A DNA stretch of 64,000 nucleotides. It comes from [Clostridium] fimetarium (GTDB lineage: Bacteria; Bacillota; Clostridia; Lachnospirales; Lachnospiraceae). Shown one piece after another: positions 9,731 to 18,004 of this stretch. Position 1 is the stretch's first letter. Each line of letters opens with the position of its first letter. The notes under the pieces are model-generated. The model was not told the origin of the DNA, searched no databases, and worked only from the letters and a program-made list of their open reading frames with translations. The DNA lies in the NCBI RefSeq assembly GCF_900111235.1, contig NZ_FOJI01000001.1:62001-126000 (forward strand). Direction: 5' to 3'. A program made the translations under genes and the position numbers.

Positions 9731-10540
9731 ATGAGCAACAACATTTCTACAGACGATTTGGTAGATAAATTGATTTTACAGCAAAACTCGAAAGCAAGAA
9801 ATATGGAGTATGTTAAAGAAAACTATCTATGGGAAGATTTACTTGCAATTGTTAAGAAGTTACGTGATACTGATGGCTGTCCGTGGGACAGAGAGCAGAC
9901 ACACGAAACTATGCGCAGTTGTTTGATTGAGGAATGTTATGAAGTCATCGAAGCGGTTGAAAATAAAGATGTTTTAAATTTAAGAGAAGAACTTGGAGAT
10001 GTAATGTTACAGGTCTTGCTACATGCACAGATAGCAAGGGAAGAACAAGAATTCACTCTTGATGATGTGATTAATGAGCTCGCTAAGAAATTAGTAAGGC
10101 GTCATCCGCATGTTTTTGGTGAGGGTGAGCCAGCTAAGGATGCAAATGATGGACTTCGTAATTGGGAGTCAATTAAGCAAAAAGAAAAGGTTGAGGCATC
10201 ACTTCAAAATAGTGGAGACGCATTGCATGAACTTAAGAAAATTCCAAAATCATTTCCGGCAATAATACGTGCACAGAAAGTTCAAAAAAAGGCTATTAAA
10301 GAATATAAGGCTGATAACGATTCGACATCTACTGTGAAAAATATAAAGCGATTAATAAGTCAGTATGAAATTCAGCAAGAAAATAATTCGGATAAAAATA
10401 ACAGCCAAAACTTGGTAGGAAATCTAATATTTGAGGTGGTTAAATTATCAAGTGAAATGGGCGAGAATGCTGAAAAATCCTTGACAAAAGCCACTGAAGA
10501 GTATATAAATAAAGTTATTAGGTGTAGTACCTACAAATAA
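9731..10540 (+). CDS. mazG: Nucleoside triphosphate pyrophosphohydrolase MazG
   Basis: A 269-residue all-alpha NTP pyrophosphatase that hydrolyses non-canonical NTPs to NMP and PPi. The core carries GCPWDREQTHETMRSCLIEECYEVIEAVE and LREELGDVMLQVLLHA, giving the EExxE and ExxD magnesium ligands. KLVRRHPHVFGE follows. An N-terminal extension of ~35 residues precedes the core. The second MazG domain is partial: the C-terminal half is divergent, with a low-complexity Asn/Gln/Asp stretch, and may not be catalytic. It matches Bacillus YabN by position but lacks that protein's N-terminal methylase domain. Start 27 bp after spoVT suggests co-transcription. Confidence 0.92.
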   Translation: MSNNISTDDLVDKLILQQNSKARNMEYVKENYLWEDLLAIVKKLRDTDGCPWDREQTHETMRSCLIEECYEVIEAVENKDVLNLREELGDVMLQVLLHAQIAREEQEFTLDDVINELAKKLVRRHPHVFGEGEPAKDANDGLRNWESIKQKEKVEASLQNSGDALHELKKIPKSFPAIIRAQKVQKKAIKEYKADNDSTSTVKNIKRLISQYEIQQENNSDKNNSQNLVGNLIFEVVKLSSEMGENAEKSLTKATEEYINKVIRCSTYK

Positions 10541-10565
10541 TATATTTGAGGAGGAATCATTTCGA

Positions 10566-10841
10566 ATGAATAAAACAGAATTAGTGGCTGCAATTGCTGA
10601 GAAGACTCAATTAACAAAGAAAGATAGTGAGATGGCTTTAAAGGCATTTATTGATGTAGTAAGTGAAGAGCTAAAAAAGGGTGAAAAGATTCAGTTAGTT
10701 GGATTTGGTACATTTGAAGTATCTGACAGAGCAGCAAGAACTGGAAAGAATCCACAGACAGGAAACGCAATTGACATTCCTGCATCAAAGGCACCAAAGT
10801 TTAAAGCTGGTAAATCTTTGAAGGAAACAGTTAATAATTAA
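10566..10841 (+). CDS. hup: HU-family histone-like DNA-binding protein
   Basis: A 91-residue nucleoid protein of the HU/IHF family. It begins MNKTELVAAIAEKTQLTKKDSE and has VGFGTFEVSDRAARTGKNPQTG followed by the DNA-intercalating arm and KAPKFKAGKSLKE. A strong GGAGGAATC site precedes the ATG. Insertion of hup between mazG and rqcP is common in Clostridia, in contrast to Bacillus. A hairpin terminator follows, so this abundant protein may be expressed separately from the downstream genes. Confidence 0.97.
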   Translation: MNKTELVAAIAEKTQLTKKDSEMALKAFIDVVSEELKKGEKIQLVGFGTFEVSDRAARTGKNPQTGNAIDIPASKAPKFKAGKSLKETVNN

Positions 10842-10860
10842 TGACTTTTAACTAGTTGAT

Positions 10861-10896
10861 AATATCCCAATACGCAATTTATGGTGTTGGGATATT
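10861..10896 (+). terminator. Probable terminator after hup
   Basis: AATATCCCAATAC at 10861 pairs with GTGTTGGGATATT at 10884 (13 bp, one G-T pair), followed by a short T-rich tail. Confidence 0.65.
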
Positions 10897-10936
10897 TTAA
10901 TTAGAAAAATAATTAGTATGGGAGATTAAATAATAT

Positions 10937-11176
10937 ATGAGATTAGATAAATATTTGAAAGTATCAAGGTTAATTAAAAGAAGAACTGTAGCAAATGATG
11001 CATGCGATGCTGGACGAGTAATGATAAATGATAAAGTAGCAAAAGCATCAACAGACGTCAAAGAGGGCGATTTGATTGAGGTACTTTTTGGCACAAAATC
11101 AGTAAAAGTAGAAGTTACAGATATAAAAGATACGACCAAGAAAGACGAAGCAAAAGAGATGTACAAATATTTATAG
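10937..11176 (+). CDS. rqcP: S4-domain ribosome quality-control protein RqcP (YabO)
   Basis: A 79-residue S4-type RNA-binding protein, MRLDKYLKVSRLIKRRTVANDACDAG, of the Hsp15/YabO family. In Firmicutes this protein stabilises the P-site tRNA on obstructed 50S subunits and works with RqcH in Ala-tailing. The length and sequence cover only the S4 fold plus a lysine-rich tail. It occupies the conserved slot before yabP. The assignment as RqcP rather than generic HslR rests on synteny. Confidence 0.9.
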   Translation: MRLDKYLKVSRLIKRRTVANDACDAGRVMINDKVAKASTDVKEGDLIEVLFGTKSVKVEVTDIKDTTKKDEAKEMYKYL

Positions 11177-11259
11177 AAATGGAAACGTTTATAGTATATT
11201 TTCTCACTAATAACAATATATTTAATAAGACAAATTATTGCGATTGCGGGAGGTATCTG

Positions 11260-11547
11260 ATGGACGAAAAAATAAAAACTGCAAAGTCTCATAAGATAAT
11301 GACAGACAACAGAAGGAAAGCTGAAATTACCGGCGTTAATGATGTTATTTCATTTGATCTAAACACGATTCTTTTAGAAACCGATTATGGGATGATAACA
11401 ATAAAAGGAAGCAATTTACATGTGAATCGATTATCTGTTGAAAAGGGCGAAGTTGACATTGATGGGAAGTTAGATGGAATCAATTATTCAGATATTAGTA
11501 GCTACACTAAAAAGGGTGAATCATTCATTAATCGAATGTTCAAGTGA
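11260..11547 (+). CDS. yabP: Sporulation protein YabP
   Basis: A 95-residue YabP/YqfC-family protein. ATG 11260 (MDEKIKTAKSHK) is preferred over an upstream in-frame ATG because GGGAGG lies just before it and conserved sequence begins after it. The core ISFDLNTILLETDYGMITIKGSNLHVNRLSVEKGEVDIDGKLDGINY is typical of the family. YabP is required for spore cortex or coat development in Bacillus; the mechanism is not understood. It lies seven bases before yabQ and is almost certainly co-transcribed with it. Confidence 0.9.
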   Translation: MDEKIKTAKSHKIMTDNRRKAEITGVNDVISFDLNTILLETDYGMITIKGSNLHVNRLSVEKGEVDIDGKLDGINYSDISSYTKKGESFINRMFK

Positions 11548-11553
11548 TAACAT

Positions 11554-12072
11554 ATGAGTGAGCTAATAACATGGGAATGGAAATTCTTTGCAATTGCAGT
11601 AATGTGGGGAATGATTTTGTCTATCGTTTACGATGGATTAAGGATTTTTAGAAGAGTTATGATTCATAGAAAAGTTGCTTGGCTTGCAGTTGAAGATATC
11701 TTGTTTTGGATGATATGCGGGTTTGCAATGTTTCATGTCATATTCATGGTAAATGACGGGATAATAAGAAGCTTTGCACTTATTGCGTTTGGTCTTGGAA
11801 GTGTAATGTATCAATATACGGTTAGCTATTACATAGTAAAATATATATCGAAATTGCTTATAATTTTAAAGAGAATGTCGATAAAAATAGCTTTGAAAAT
11901 AGTTATAAATCCATTGAAAAAATTATGTAAATCATTTACAATAAGAATAAATAAATCTAAGTTTCAAAAAAAAGAGAAACGAAGATTGAAAAAGGTAGGT
12001 AATCAATCAGATGAGAAAATACGAGACAAAGAGGAGCAGAGAATTAAGAATAAAAAGACAAAAGCGCTCTAA
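11554..12072 (+). CDS. yabQ: Spore cortex biosynthesis membrane protein YabQ
   Basis: A 172-residue protein with about four hydrophobic segments in its first 110 residues (for example MWGMILSIVYDGLRIF and ILFWMICGFAMFHVIFMV). A strongly basic C-terminal tail of ~60 residues follows. YabQ is needed for cortex peptidoglycan formation in Bacillus. Its 3' end overlaps the start of divIC by 62 bp, so the basic tail is encoded in DNA that also encodes the DivIC N-terminus. Confidence 0.88.
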   Translation: MSELITWEWKFFAIAVMWGMILSIVYDGLRIFRRVMIHRKVAWLAVEDILFWMICGFAMFHVIFMVNDGIIRSFALIAFGLGSVMYQYTVSYYIVKYISKLLIILKRMSIKIALKIVINPLKKLCKSFTIRINKSKFQKKEKRRLKKVGNQSDEKIRDKEEQRIKNKKTKAL

Positions 12073-12343
12073 TGCGATTGCTATGTTTTCTGCGATAGCT
12101 GTTGTTTTTTTGCTCAGTATTGTCATTTGGAATGGAAAACAGACATTGGTTGAAAAGGAAAGCGTGTATGTGGCTAAGGGACAAGAATTGTCGCAGAAAA
12201 TTGAAGAACAAGAAGCAAGAAGTATTTCACTTGAAGAATACAAAAAATATATAAAAACGAAGAAATACGTTGAAGAAGTTGCGAAAAGGTATAATCTGAT
12301 ATATCCAGATGAGTTGGTATTTAAACCATCCAGTAGCAATTAA
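12011..12343 (+). CDS. divIC: Cell-division septum initiator DivIC/FtsB family
   Basis: A 110-residue bitopic membrane protein. It has a short basic cytoplasmic end (MRKYETKRSRELRIKRQKRS), one TM helix at about 23-40 (AIAMFSAIAVVFLLSIVIW), then an extracellular coiled coil and a short C-terminal segment ending in LVFKPS. This matches DivIC/FtsB, which bridges FtsL and DivIB in the divisome. An AAAAAGGTAGG site lies upstream inside yabQ. The gene is followed by a terminator, closing the spoVT-divIC block. Confidence 0.9.
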   Translation: MRKYETKRSRELRIKRQKRSNAIAMFSAIAVVFLLSIVIWNGKQTLVEKESVYVAKGQELSQKIEEQEARSISLEEYKKYIKTKKYVEEVAKRYNLIYPDELVFKPSSSN

Positions 12344-12378
12344 CTTGGTTAGGATAAAAATTTAAATTGATAATAGTA

Positions 12379-12406
12379 AGGTGTCTATATTTTAGGCATC
12401 TTTTTT
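12379..12406 (+). terminator. Terminator after divIC
   Basis: AGGTGTCT pairs with AGGCATCT (8 bp with two G-U pairs) and is followed by six T residues. Confidence 0.7.
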
Positions 12407-12427
12407 AATTTTCAATATGAAATTAAT

Positions 12428-12493
12428 TGTCGAAAAATTTTTACAAAATGCAACGTTTCTTTGACAAAATAATAGGGACTAACAATCTATAAT
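12428..12493 (+). promoter_or_regulatory. Spo0A-type spoIIE promoter with 0A boxes and 21-bp spacer
   Basis: A perfect 0A-box core TGTCGAA lies at 12428. TTTGACAAA at 12460 reads TTTGTCAAA on the other strand, a second good 0A box, and overlaps the -35 TTGACA at 12461. The -10 TATAAT is at 12488, giving a 21-bp spacer. Bacillus spoIIE and spoIIG promoters are known for such long spacers and for activation by phosphorylated Spo0A with sigma-A, and this region reproduces that layout. Confidence 0.75.
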
Positions 12494-12529
12494 GTTGCAT
12501 TACTACCAGGATTTTAAAGGGGGCAATAA

Positions 12530-13660
12530 ATGAAAGCAGAATTAGAGCGCTATAATTTGGCGTACTCAATGACAAGGCTTACTGAAACGGCTAGAACATT
12601 TCGAAAGTTAGGGGAAACTTATGAAGATATGCAAAGCGATTGCAGTGCATTACCTGCAATTACAGAGCAACTATATGTAATGGCAAATGTATTGGAAGAA
12701 TGTTGTGGGTCAAGTACAAAAATTATATACTTAAGTAAAGGGCATGAAAATGATATAATTCGAGGGCTATTATCAAAGGGGGTAAAAGTAGAGTGGCTTC
12801 ACGTATTTGAAAGGGGACTCAATAGGAAGGAAATAGTAATTCAGGCTAAAACAGCGAAAAGGGGATGTGTTACTACGAAGGATATAGCAATTGAGATAAA
12901 CAAGTATTTTGAAACTGATTTTTACTCCAGTGATAATAATAGAAGCATTGTAAGTGATGAATGCTGCGAATATATATTTATTGAAGTACCAAGATTTAAG
13001 GTTCTTTTTGGGAATGCAAAGTCAAATATGGATAAGATGAACGTATCTGGGGATAACTTCTCAATGGCACAGCTTGAATGTGGACGAGTTGTGGCTACAC
13101 TTGTAGATGGAATGGGTGCTGGGAAAAGAGCATATTGTGAAAGTGAAACAGTGATTGAATTGGTTGAACAGTGCCTTGAGGCCGGATTTGATGAAAGACT
13201 TACGATTGGATTAATTAATTCGGTATTCTCAAATGGAGAATTAATAAGGAATCCTATTGTGGTAGACATGTGCGTTATCGATAGATATCTTGGAGTGTTA
13301 AATTGTATAAAGCTAGGGGCGGCTTCAACATTTATAAAGCGTGATGGATGGGTTGAAATTATAAAATCTACCACACTTCCAATTGGCGTATTTGAACAAG
13401 TGGACTTCGATAATGCGGTCAAGAAATTATATGATGGGGATTATGTAATTATGGTAAGCGACGGAGTTTTGGAAAATCTGCCATTTATTGATAAAGAGCA
13501 GAAATTAGTGGAAATAATCGCAGAAATAGATGTGAAGGTTCCAGATTTAATTGCACAAGAAATACTACAAAAGTCATTGGAGTATAATTCTATGATCGCA
13601 AAAGATGATATGACAGTAATTGTTGCAGGTGTGTTTGACACATATAGGAAAGTATATTAG
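12530..13660 (+). CDS. spoIIE: SpoIIE-type PP2C phosphatase without transmembrane region
   Basis: A 376-residue protein matching the cytoplasmic half of SpoIIE, which dephosphorylates SpoIIAA to release sigma-F in the forespore. The PP2C domain (~170-376) shows VSGDNFSMAQLECGRVVATLVDGMGAGKRA with the metal-binding Asp residues, MVSDGVLEN and KDDMTVIVA. The N-terminal ~160 residues resemble the central regulatory region. The ~10 transmembrane helices of Bacillus SpoIIE are absent; no hydrophobic segment is visible and the gene starts cleanly at an ATG after AAAGGGGG. Identity is supported by position (divIC-spoIIE-tilS-hpt-ftsH) and by a Spo0A-type promoter. A generic RsbU/SpoIIE phosphatase is less likely. 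Confidence 0.85.
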   Translation: MKAELERYNLAYSMTRLTETARTFRKLGETYEDMQSDCSALPAITEQLYVMANVLEECCGSSTKIIYLSKGHENDIIRGLLSKGVKVEWLHVFERGLNRKEIVIQAKTAKRGCVTTKDIAIEINKYFETDFYSSDNNRSIVSDECCEYIFIEVPRFKVLFGNAKSNMDKMNVSGDNFSMAQLECGRVVATLVDGMGAGKRAYCESETVIELVEQCLEAGFDERLTIGLINSVFSNGELIRNPIVVDMCVIDRYLGVLNCIKLGAASTFIKRDGWVEIIKSTTLPIGVFEQVDFDNAVKKLYDGDYVIMVSDGVLENLPFIDKEQKLVEIIAEIDVKVPDLIAQEILQKSLEYNSMIAKDDMTVIVAGVFDTYRKVY

Positions 13661-13735
13661 TATATAAATAATAATTTTGATTTTAAATACAGTAAAAAAA
13701 TACGAATTACATCCGTATGGCAAATAGGAGTTAAT

Positions 13736-15160
13736 ATGTTAGACAGAATTCATCAATTTATGATAAAAAATAATATGATAGCATCACAAGACACCATAGT
13801 GGTTGGGGTATCTGGTGGTGCTGATTCTGTGTGCCTTTTGAGAATTTTAAAGGAATTGCAGGAAAATATTGATTTTTTTATCATTGTTGTACATATTAAT
13901 CACTGCATACGTGGTTATGAATCAGATATGGATCAAGAATTTGTAAGAGTGTTATGTGAAAAATTGGAAGTTGAGTTTAAGCCATTCGCTGTAGATGTGA
14001 AAAAGATGGCGGAGCAAGACAAGATTTCAGTAGAAGAAGCAGGCAGAAAAGCAAGGTATAGAATATTTGAAGAAGTACTCTCACAATCTGTAGGTGGAAG
14101 CGCAGGCAAAATTGCAGTTGCACATCATATGGACGACCAAGGGGAGACTATTCTTATGAATGTGTTCAGGGGCAGCGGCATCAAAGGGGTTTGTGGTATG
14201 CAACCGGTCAGAGATAATATTATCCGACCTTTACTTTGTGTTCGAAGATGTGAAATAGAACATTATCTTCAAACGAAAGGGCAGCCGTTTAGAACAGATA
14301 GTACGAATCTTGACAATGATTACACTAGAAATCGTTTGAGAAATGTTGTATTTCCTTATCTTGAAGAGAACGTGAATCAACATTGCGTTGAAAACATTTG
14401 TGGAATGGCACAAATGATAAGTGAGGCCGAAAGCTATATTAATCGTCAAGCAATAGTTGCCAAAAGTAAATGTGATAACATAAATGAGGACAATACACAT
14501 ACAATTAATATCTCCTTATTTTCTGAAAATGATATTATAATTAAGAAATATATAATTAGAAAAGTAATAGATGAATTAGCTGGAAAACTAAAAGATGTAT
14601 ACAAAATTCATATTGAATCAATCCTTGCATTAGAGAATAAGCAAGTAGGAAGCCAAGTTGATGTAGCCTATGGAATTGTCGCAAAACGTGGATACAACGA
14701 AATCATGATTCAAAATAAATCGAATCATGAAAAATACACTTATAAAAATGAATCTAAAGATATTGTTATTGAAGAAAAAACTACTGTTTTTATCCAAGAT
14801 AGTTATTATGTGAAAGAAGAAAGTTTTATGAGGTTTCATGAAGCAGAGTTCTGCAAATTAGATGAATTAAAAGAAATCATAGGAAATGACTATACGAAAG
14901 TGTTTGATTATGATAAAATAAAATTTACTCTTCAATTTAGGACAAGACAAACTGGAGATTACATACAAATCGATAAAAACGGTGGTAACAAGAAACTAAA
15001 AGACTTTTTTATTGACTCTAAAGTGCCTAGGGATTACCGAGACAGAGTGCTTTTGTTAGCCGATGGTAACTGCATTTTATGGATTGTTGGATTTAGGATG
15101 AGTGAAGGTTATAAAATAGAAAATATGACAAAGAAATTTTTACAAGTAAAGATATATTAA
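13736..15160 (+). CDS. tilS: tRNA(Ile)-lysidine synthetase
   Basis: A 474-residue ATP-PPi-type ligase that modifies C34 of tRNA-Ile(CAU) to lysidine, an essential step for AUA decoding. The P-loop VVGVSGGADSVCLL is at residues ~22-35. AHHMDDQGETILMNVFRGSGIKG and RPLLCVRR follow. The C-terminal tRNA-binding domain includes the TilS C-terminal motif region (FRTRQTGDYIQIDKNGGNKKLKDFFIDSKVPRDYRD, with DYI, KLKDF and the dipeptide PR). Length is typical. It starts after an AGGAGT site and is followed 20 bp later by hpt, with which it forms a conserved pair. Confidence 0.95.
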   Translation: MLDRIHQFMIKNNMIASQDTIVVGVSGGADSVCLLRILKELQENIDFFIIVVHINHCIRGYESDMDQEFVRVLCEKLEVEFKPFAVDVKKMAEQDKISVEEAGRKARYRIFEEVLSQSVGGSAGKIAVAHHMDDQGETILMNVFRGSGIKGVCGMQPVRDNIIRPLLCVRRCEIEHYLQTKGQPFRTDSTNLDNDYTRNRLRNVVFPYLEENVNQHCVENICGMAQMISEAESYINRQAIVAKSKCDNINEDNTHTINISLFSENDIIIKKYIIRKVIDELAGKLKDVYKIHIESILALENKQVGSQVDVAYGIVAKRGYNEIMIQNKSNHEKYTYKNESKDIVIEEKTTVFIQDSYYVKEESFMRFHEAEFCKLDELKEIIGNDYTKVFDYDKIKFTLQFRTRQTGDYIQIDKNGGNKKLKDFFIDSKVPRDYRDRVLLLADGNCILWIVGFRMSEGYKIENMTKKFLQVKIY

Positions 15161-15179
15161 AGCGCGGAGGATAACAAAA

Positions 15180-15707
15180 ATGAAACTAGAGCATGATATA
15201 AGTGTCTTGATTTCTGAAGAGGAATTAGACAATAAAATTCTAGAATTAGGTACAAAAATAAGCAAAGATTATGAAGGGAAATGTGTTCATTTAATTTGCA
15301 TTTTAAAAGGAAGTATATTTTTTACATGCGAGTTAGCGAAAAGAATAACAGTTCCTGTGACACTCGATTTTATTTCTGTTTCAAGTTATGGAAGTGGAAC
15401 AGTATCTAGTGGTAGCATTAATATTAAGAAAGAACTAGATGAGAGTATTGAGGGAAAAGATGTTATTGTAATTGAAGATATTATAGATTCAGGAAGAACA
15501 CTTAGCTTTCTTATTCCAATGCTCAAAGATAGAAAGCCTAATAGCTTGAAATTATGTACGATGTTAGATAAACCAGAAAGAAGAGAGTTTGGAATTCAAG
15601 TTGATTATAATGGATTTCAGATTCCAGATAAATTCGTAGTTGGTTATGGACTTGATTATGACCAGAAGTATAGAAATCTACCATATATTGGAGTAGTGCA
15701 TTTATAA
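15180..15707 (+). CDS. hpt: Hypoxanthine-guanine phosphoribosyltransferase
   Basis: A 175-residue purine salvage enzyme that converts hypoxanthine or guanine plus PRPP to IMP or GMP. The PRPP-binding loop is VIVIEDIIDSGRTLSFL (~100-116). CILKGSIFFTCELAKR and the flexible-loop SSYGSGTVSSG are also present. Length and motifs match bacterial Hpt. It lies between tilS and ftsH, as in most Firmicutes. Confidence 0.96.
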   Translation: MKLEHDISVLISEEELDNKILELGTKISKDYEGKCVHLICILKGSIFFTCELAKRITVPVTLDFISVSSYGSGTVSSGSINIKKELDESIEGKDVIVIEDIIDSGRTLSFLIPMLKDRKPNSLKLCTMLDKPERREFGIQVDYNGFQIPDKFVVGYGLDYDQKYRNLPYIGVVHL

Positions 15708-15758
15708 TATTTATTAAATATGTAAGTTAATAACTAAAAAAGATTTAGGAGGTAACAG

Positions 15759-17585
15759 ATGAATAAGAATAAACTAGGCGGAATGGGAATATATTTTCTC
15801 GTTATTGTCCTTTTTATTGCAGCATATTTTGCTGTGAGACATACCAATTTGAAAAATGAGCAATATACCCCCCAGGAGATGACACAAGATATTGAGAATG
15901 ATAATATAAGTAAAGTAACAATTGGTCAGAATAAAGAAGTCCCAACAGGCGTTCTTACAATTGAACTTAAAACCGGTGAATACACAAGAAAAGTCTTGTA
16001 TGTGCCGGATGTTAAGGAGATAAAGAACTTATTTGCGGATAAGGGAATTGTTTATGAAATTAATGATGTGACGCGCGATAGTATTTGGATTACCATTGTC
16101 TTACCGTGCGCAATTGGATTGGCAGCTGTAATATTCATTTTCTTGATGATGTCACGACAAAATGCTGGTGGTAGTAATTCTAAGATGATGAATTTTGGAA
16201 AAAGTAAAGCGAAGATGATTAATGATTTATCAAAGAAAGTCAAATTCTCAGATGTAGCTGGTTTACAAGAGGAAAAAGAAGAACTCGTGGAAGTAGTAGA
16301 TTTTCTTAAAAATCCGAAAAAGTATACAGAACTTGGTGCTAGAATTCCGAAAGGTATCATTCTTACAGGCCCTCCAGGAACAGGTAAAACATTACTTGCG
16401 AAAGCAGTAGCGGGAGAAGCTGGAGTACCATTTTTTAGTATTTCAGGTTCCGATTTCGTTGAAATGTTTGTTGGAGTTGGTGCTTCAAGAGTAAGAGATT
16501 TATTTGAAGAAGCTAAGAAAAACGCACCTTGTATTGTATTTATAGACGAAATAGATGCGGTTGCCCGTAGAAGAGGAACTGGTATGGGCGGTGGTCATGA
16601 TGAAAGAGAACAGACATTAAACCAGATGCTTGTAGAGATGGATGGATTTGGAATTAATGAAGGAATTATCGTTATTGCAGCTACGAATCGAGTAGATATT
16701 TTAGATCCTGCAATACTACGACCAGGTCGGTTTGATAGAAAAGTTCTTGTTGGAAAGCCTGATGTGCAAGGTCGATTGGAAATATTACAAGTACATTCGA
16801 ATTCGAAGCCACTTGGTGATAACGTTAATCTTGAAACACTTGCAAGAACGACTGCTGGATTTACAGGCGCGGATTTGGAAAATCTTCTGAATGAAGCAGC
16901 TATAAGTGCAGCGAAACATGATAGAAAGTATATTATTAACGAAGACATTGAATATTCATTTGTCAAAGTTGCAATAGGTACAGAAAAGAGAAGTAAGATT
17001 ATTTCAGATAAAGAAAAAAAGATTACGGCATACCACGAAGCAGGTCATGCAATATTATTTCATTTGTTACCAGATGTAGGACCTATTCATTCGATTTCTA
17101 TTATTCCTAATGGAATGGGCGCGGCAGGTTATACAATGCCACTTCCTGAAAAAGATGAGATGTTTAATACAAAAGGAAAGATGCTTCAGGATATTATTGT
17201 TGGATTTGGCGGAAGAGTTGCTGAAGAACTTATTTTTGATGATATCACTACAGGCGCTTCACAAGATATTATGACTGCAACTTCAACGGCAAGAGCAATG
17301 GTTACGAAGTATGGTTTCTCAGAGAAATTAGGACTTATTAATTATGATAATGGTGGTGGAGACGGAGAAGTGTTCCTCGGCAGAGATCTTGGACATGCAA
17401 GGCCTTATGGCGAAAACATTGCAGGTGAAATAGATTCTGAGGTCAAAGCGATTATTGATAACTGTTACACGAAAGCGAAAAATATGGTTAAAGAAAACGT
17501 TAACGTATTACACAGATGTGCAGCACTTCTATTAGATAAAGAAAAAATCACAAGAGCTGAATTTGAGGTATTATTTGAGGTATAA
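15759..17585 (+). CDS. ftsH: ATP-dependent zinc metalloprotease FtsH
   Basis: A 608-residue membrane AAA+ protease. TM helices are near residues 6-25 and 110-130, flanking a small extracytoplasmic domain. Walker A is GPPGTGKT (204-211), Walker B is IVFIDEIDA, and the second region of homology is [21 protein letters not shown]. The zinc site is HEAGH (426-430), with the third ligand probably Asp503 in GASQDI. An AGGAGGTAAC site precedes the ATG. It degrades misassembled membrane proteins and some regulators. It is the last gene of the conserved block and is followed by a 400-bp gap. Confidence 0.97.
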   Translation: MNKNKLGGMGIYFLVIVLFIAAYFAVRHTNLKNEQYTPQEMTQDIENDNISKVTIGQNKEVPTGVLTIELKTGEYTRKVLYVPDVKEIKNLFADKGIVYEINDVTRDSIWITIVLPCAIGLAAVIFIFLMMSRQNAGGSNSKMMNFGKSKAKMINDLSKKVKFSDVAGLQEEKEELVEVVDFLKNPKKYTELGARIPKGIILTGPPGTGKTLLAKAVAGEAGVPFFSISGSDFVEMFVGVGASRVRDLFEEAKKNAPCIVFIDEIDAVARRRGTGMGGGHDEREQTLNQMLVEMDGFGINEGIIVIAATNRVDILDPAILRPGRFDRKVLVGKPDVQGRLEILQVHSNSKPLGDNVNLETLARTTAGFTGADLENLLNEAAISAAKHDRKYIINEDIEYSFVKVAIGTEKRSKIISDKEKKITAYHEAGHAILFHLLPDVGPIHSISIIPNGMGAAGYTMPLPEKDEMFNTKGKMLQDIIVGFGGRVAEELIFDDITTGASQDIMTATSTARAMVTKYGFSEKLGLINYDNGGGDGEVFLGRDLGHARPYGENIAGEIDSEVKAIIDNCYTKAKNMVKENVNVLHRCAALLLDKEKITRAEFEVLFEV

Positions 17586-18004
17586 AATTATTTGAGTTAT
17601 TTGATTCGTGTAAAATAAGAAGAAAATGTCATATTGTATACATTTTTGTATTTTAAATATTGCATAATGCACAAAATTAAGTAAGAATATTTGTGATATT
17701 TGTGAACACTTTTGTGTTGCTCAATGTTACAATTAATATTGTAAAACCCCCCCCAATACATTATATATTTTTTTGTTACACCCCATAATAAGTGAAATAC
17801 CTTCTCCAAAAAAGACAGTTTTCGGAAGCTGTCGCGGTATTTGTTAGGTGAAAAAAACAGAAAACGAGGGAATCCAAGCAAATTTGGATTCCCTCGTTTT
17901 TCTGTTTTTTTCATCTTCCTCATCACTTATGCGCACAATTTGGTTGAATTATATTAAAATTAGTTATAGAATGAATATATTACGATGTTTAGGAGTTGAT
18001 ATTC
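17586..18004 (+). other. Intergenic region after ftsH
   Basis: About 420 bp without a supported gene. It contains a run of eight C residues at 17747-17754, unusual in this AT-rich DNA, and a GACAG...CTGTC hairpin around 17813-17833. A strong bidirectional-looking terminator lies at 17851-17911. The AGGAG for the next gene is at 17991. A minus-strand frame over much of this region is built on the terminator sequence and is not believed. Confidence 0.6.
17851..17911 (+). terminator. Strong bidirectional terminator
   Basis: The segment starting AAAAAAACAGAAAACGAGGG pairs almost perfectly with the following 27 bases around a 6-base loop (GCAAAT). It is preceded by an A-run and ends in seven T residues, so it can terminate transcription from both directions. 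Confidence 0.9.

Noticed and set aside
17597-17926. Minus-strand frame of 109 codons after ftsH
   Set aside because: It reads through the bidirectional terminator and low-complexity DNA and has no supporting translation signal or known domain.
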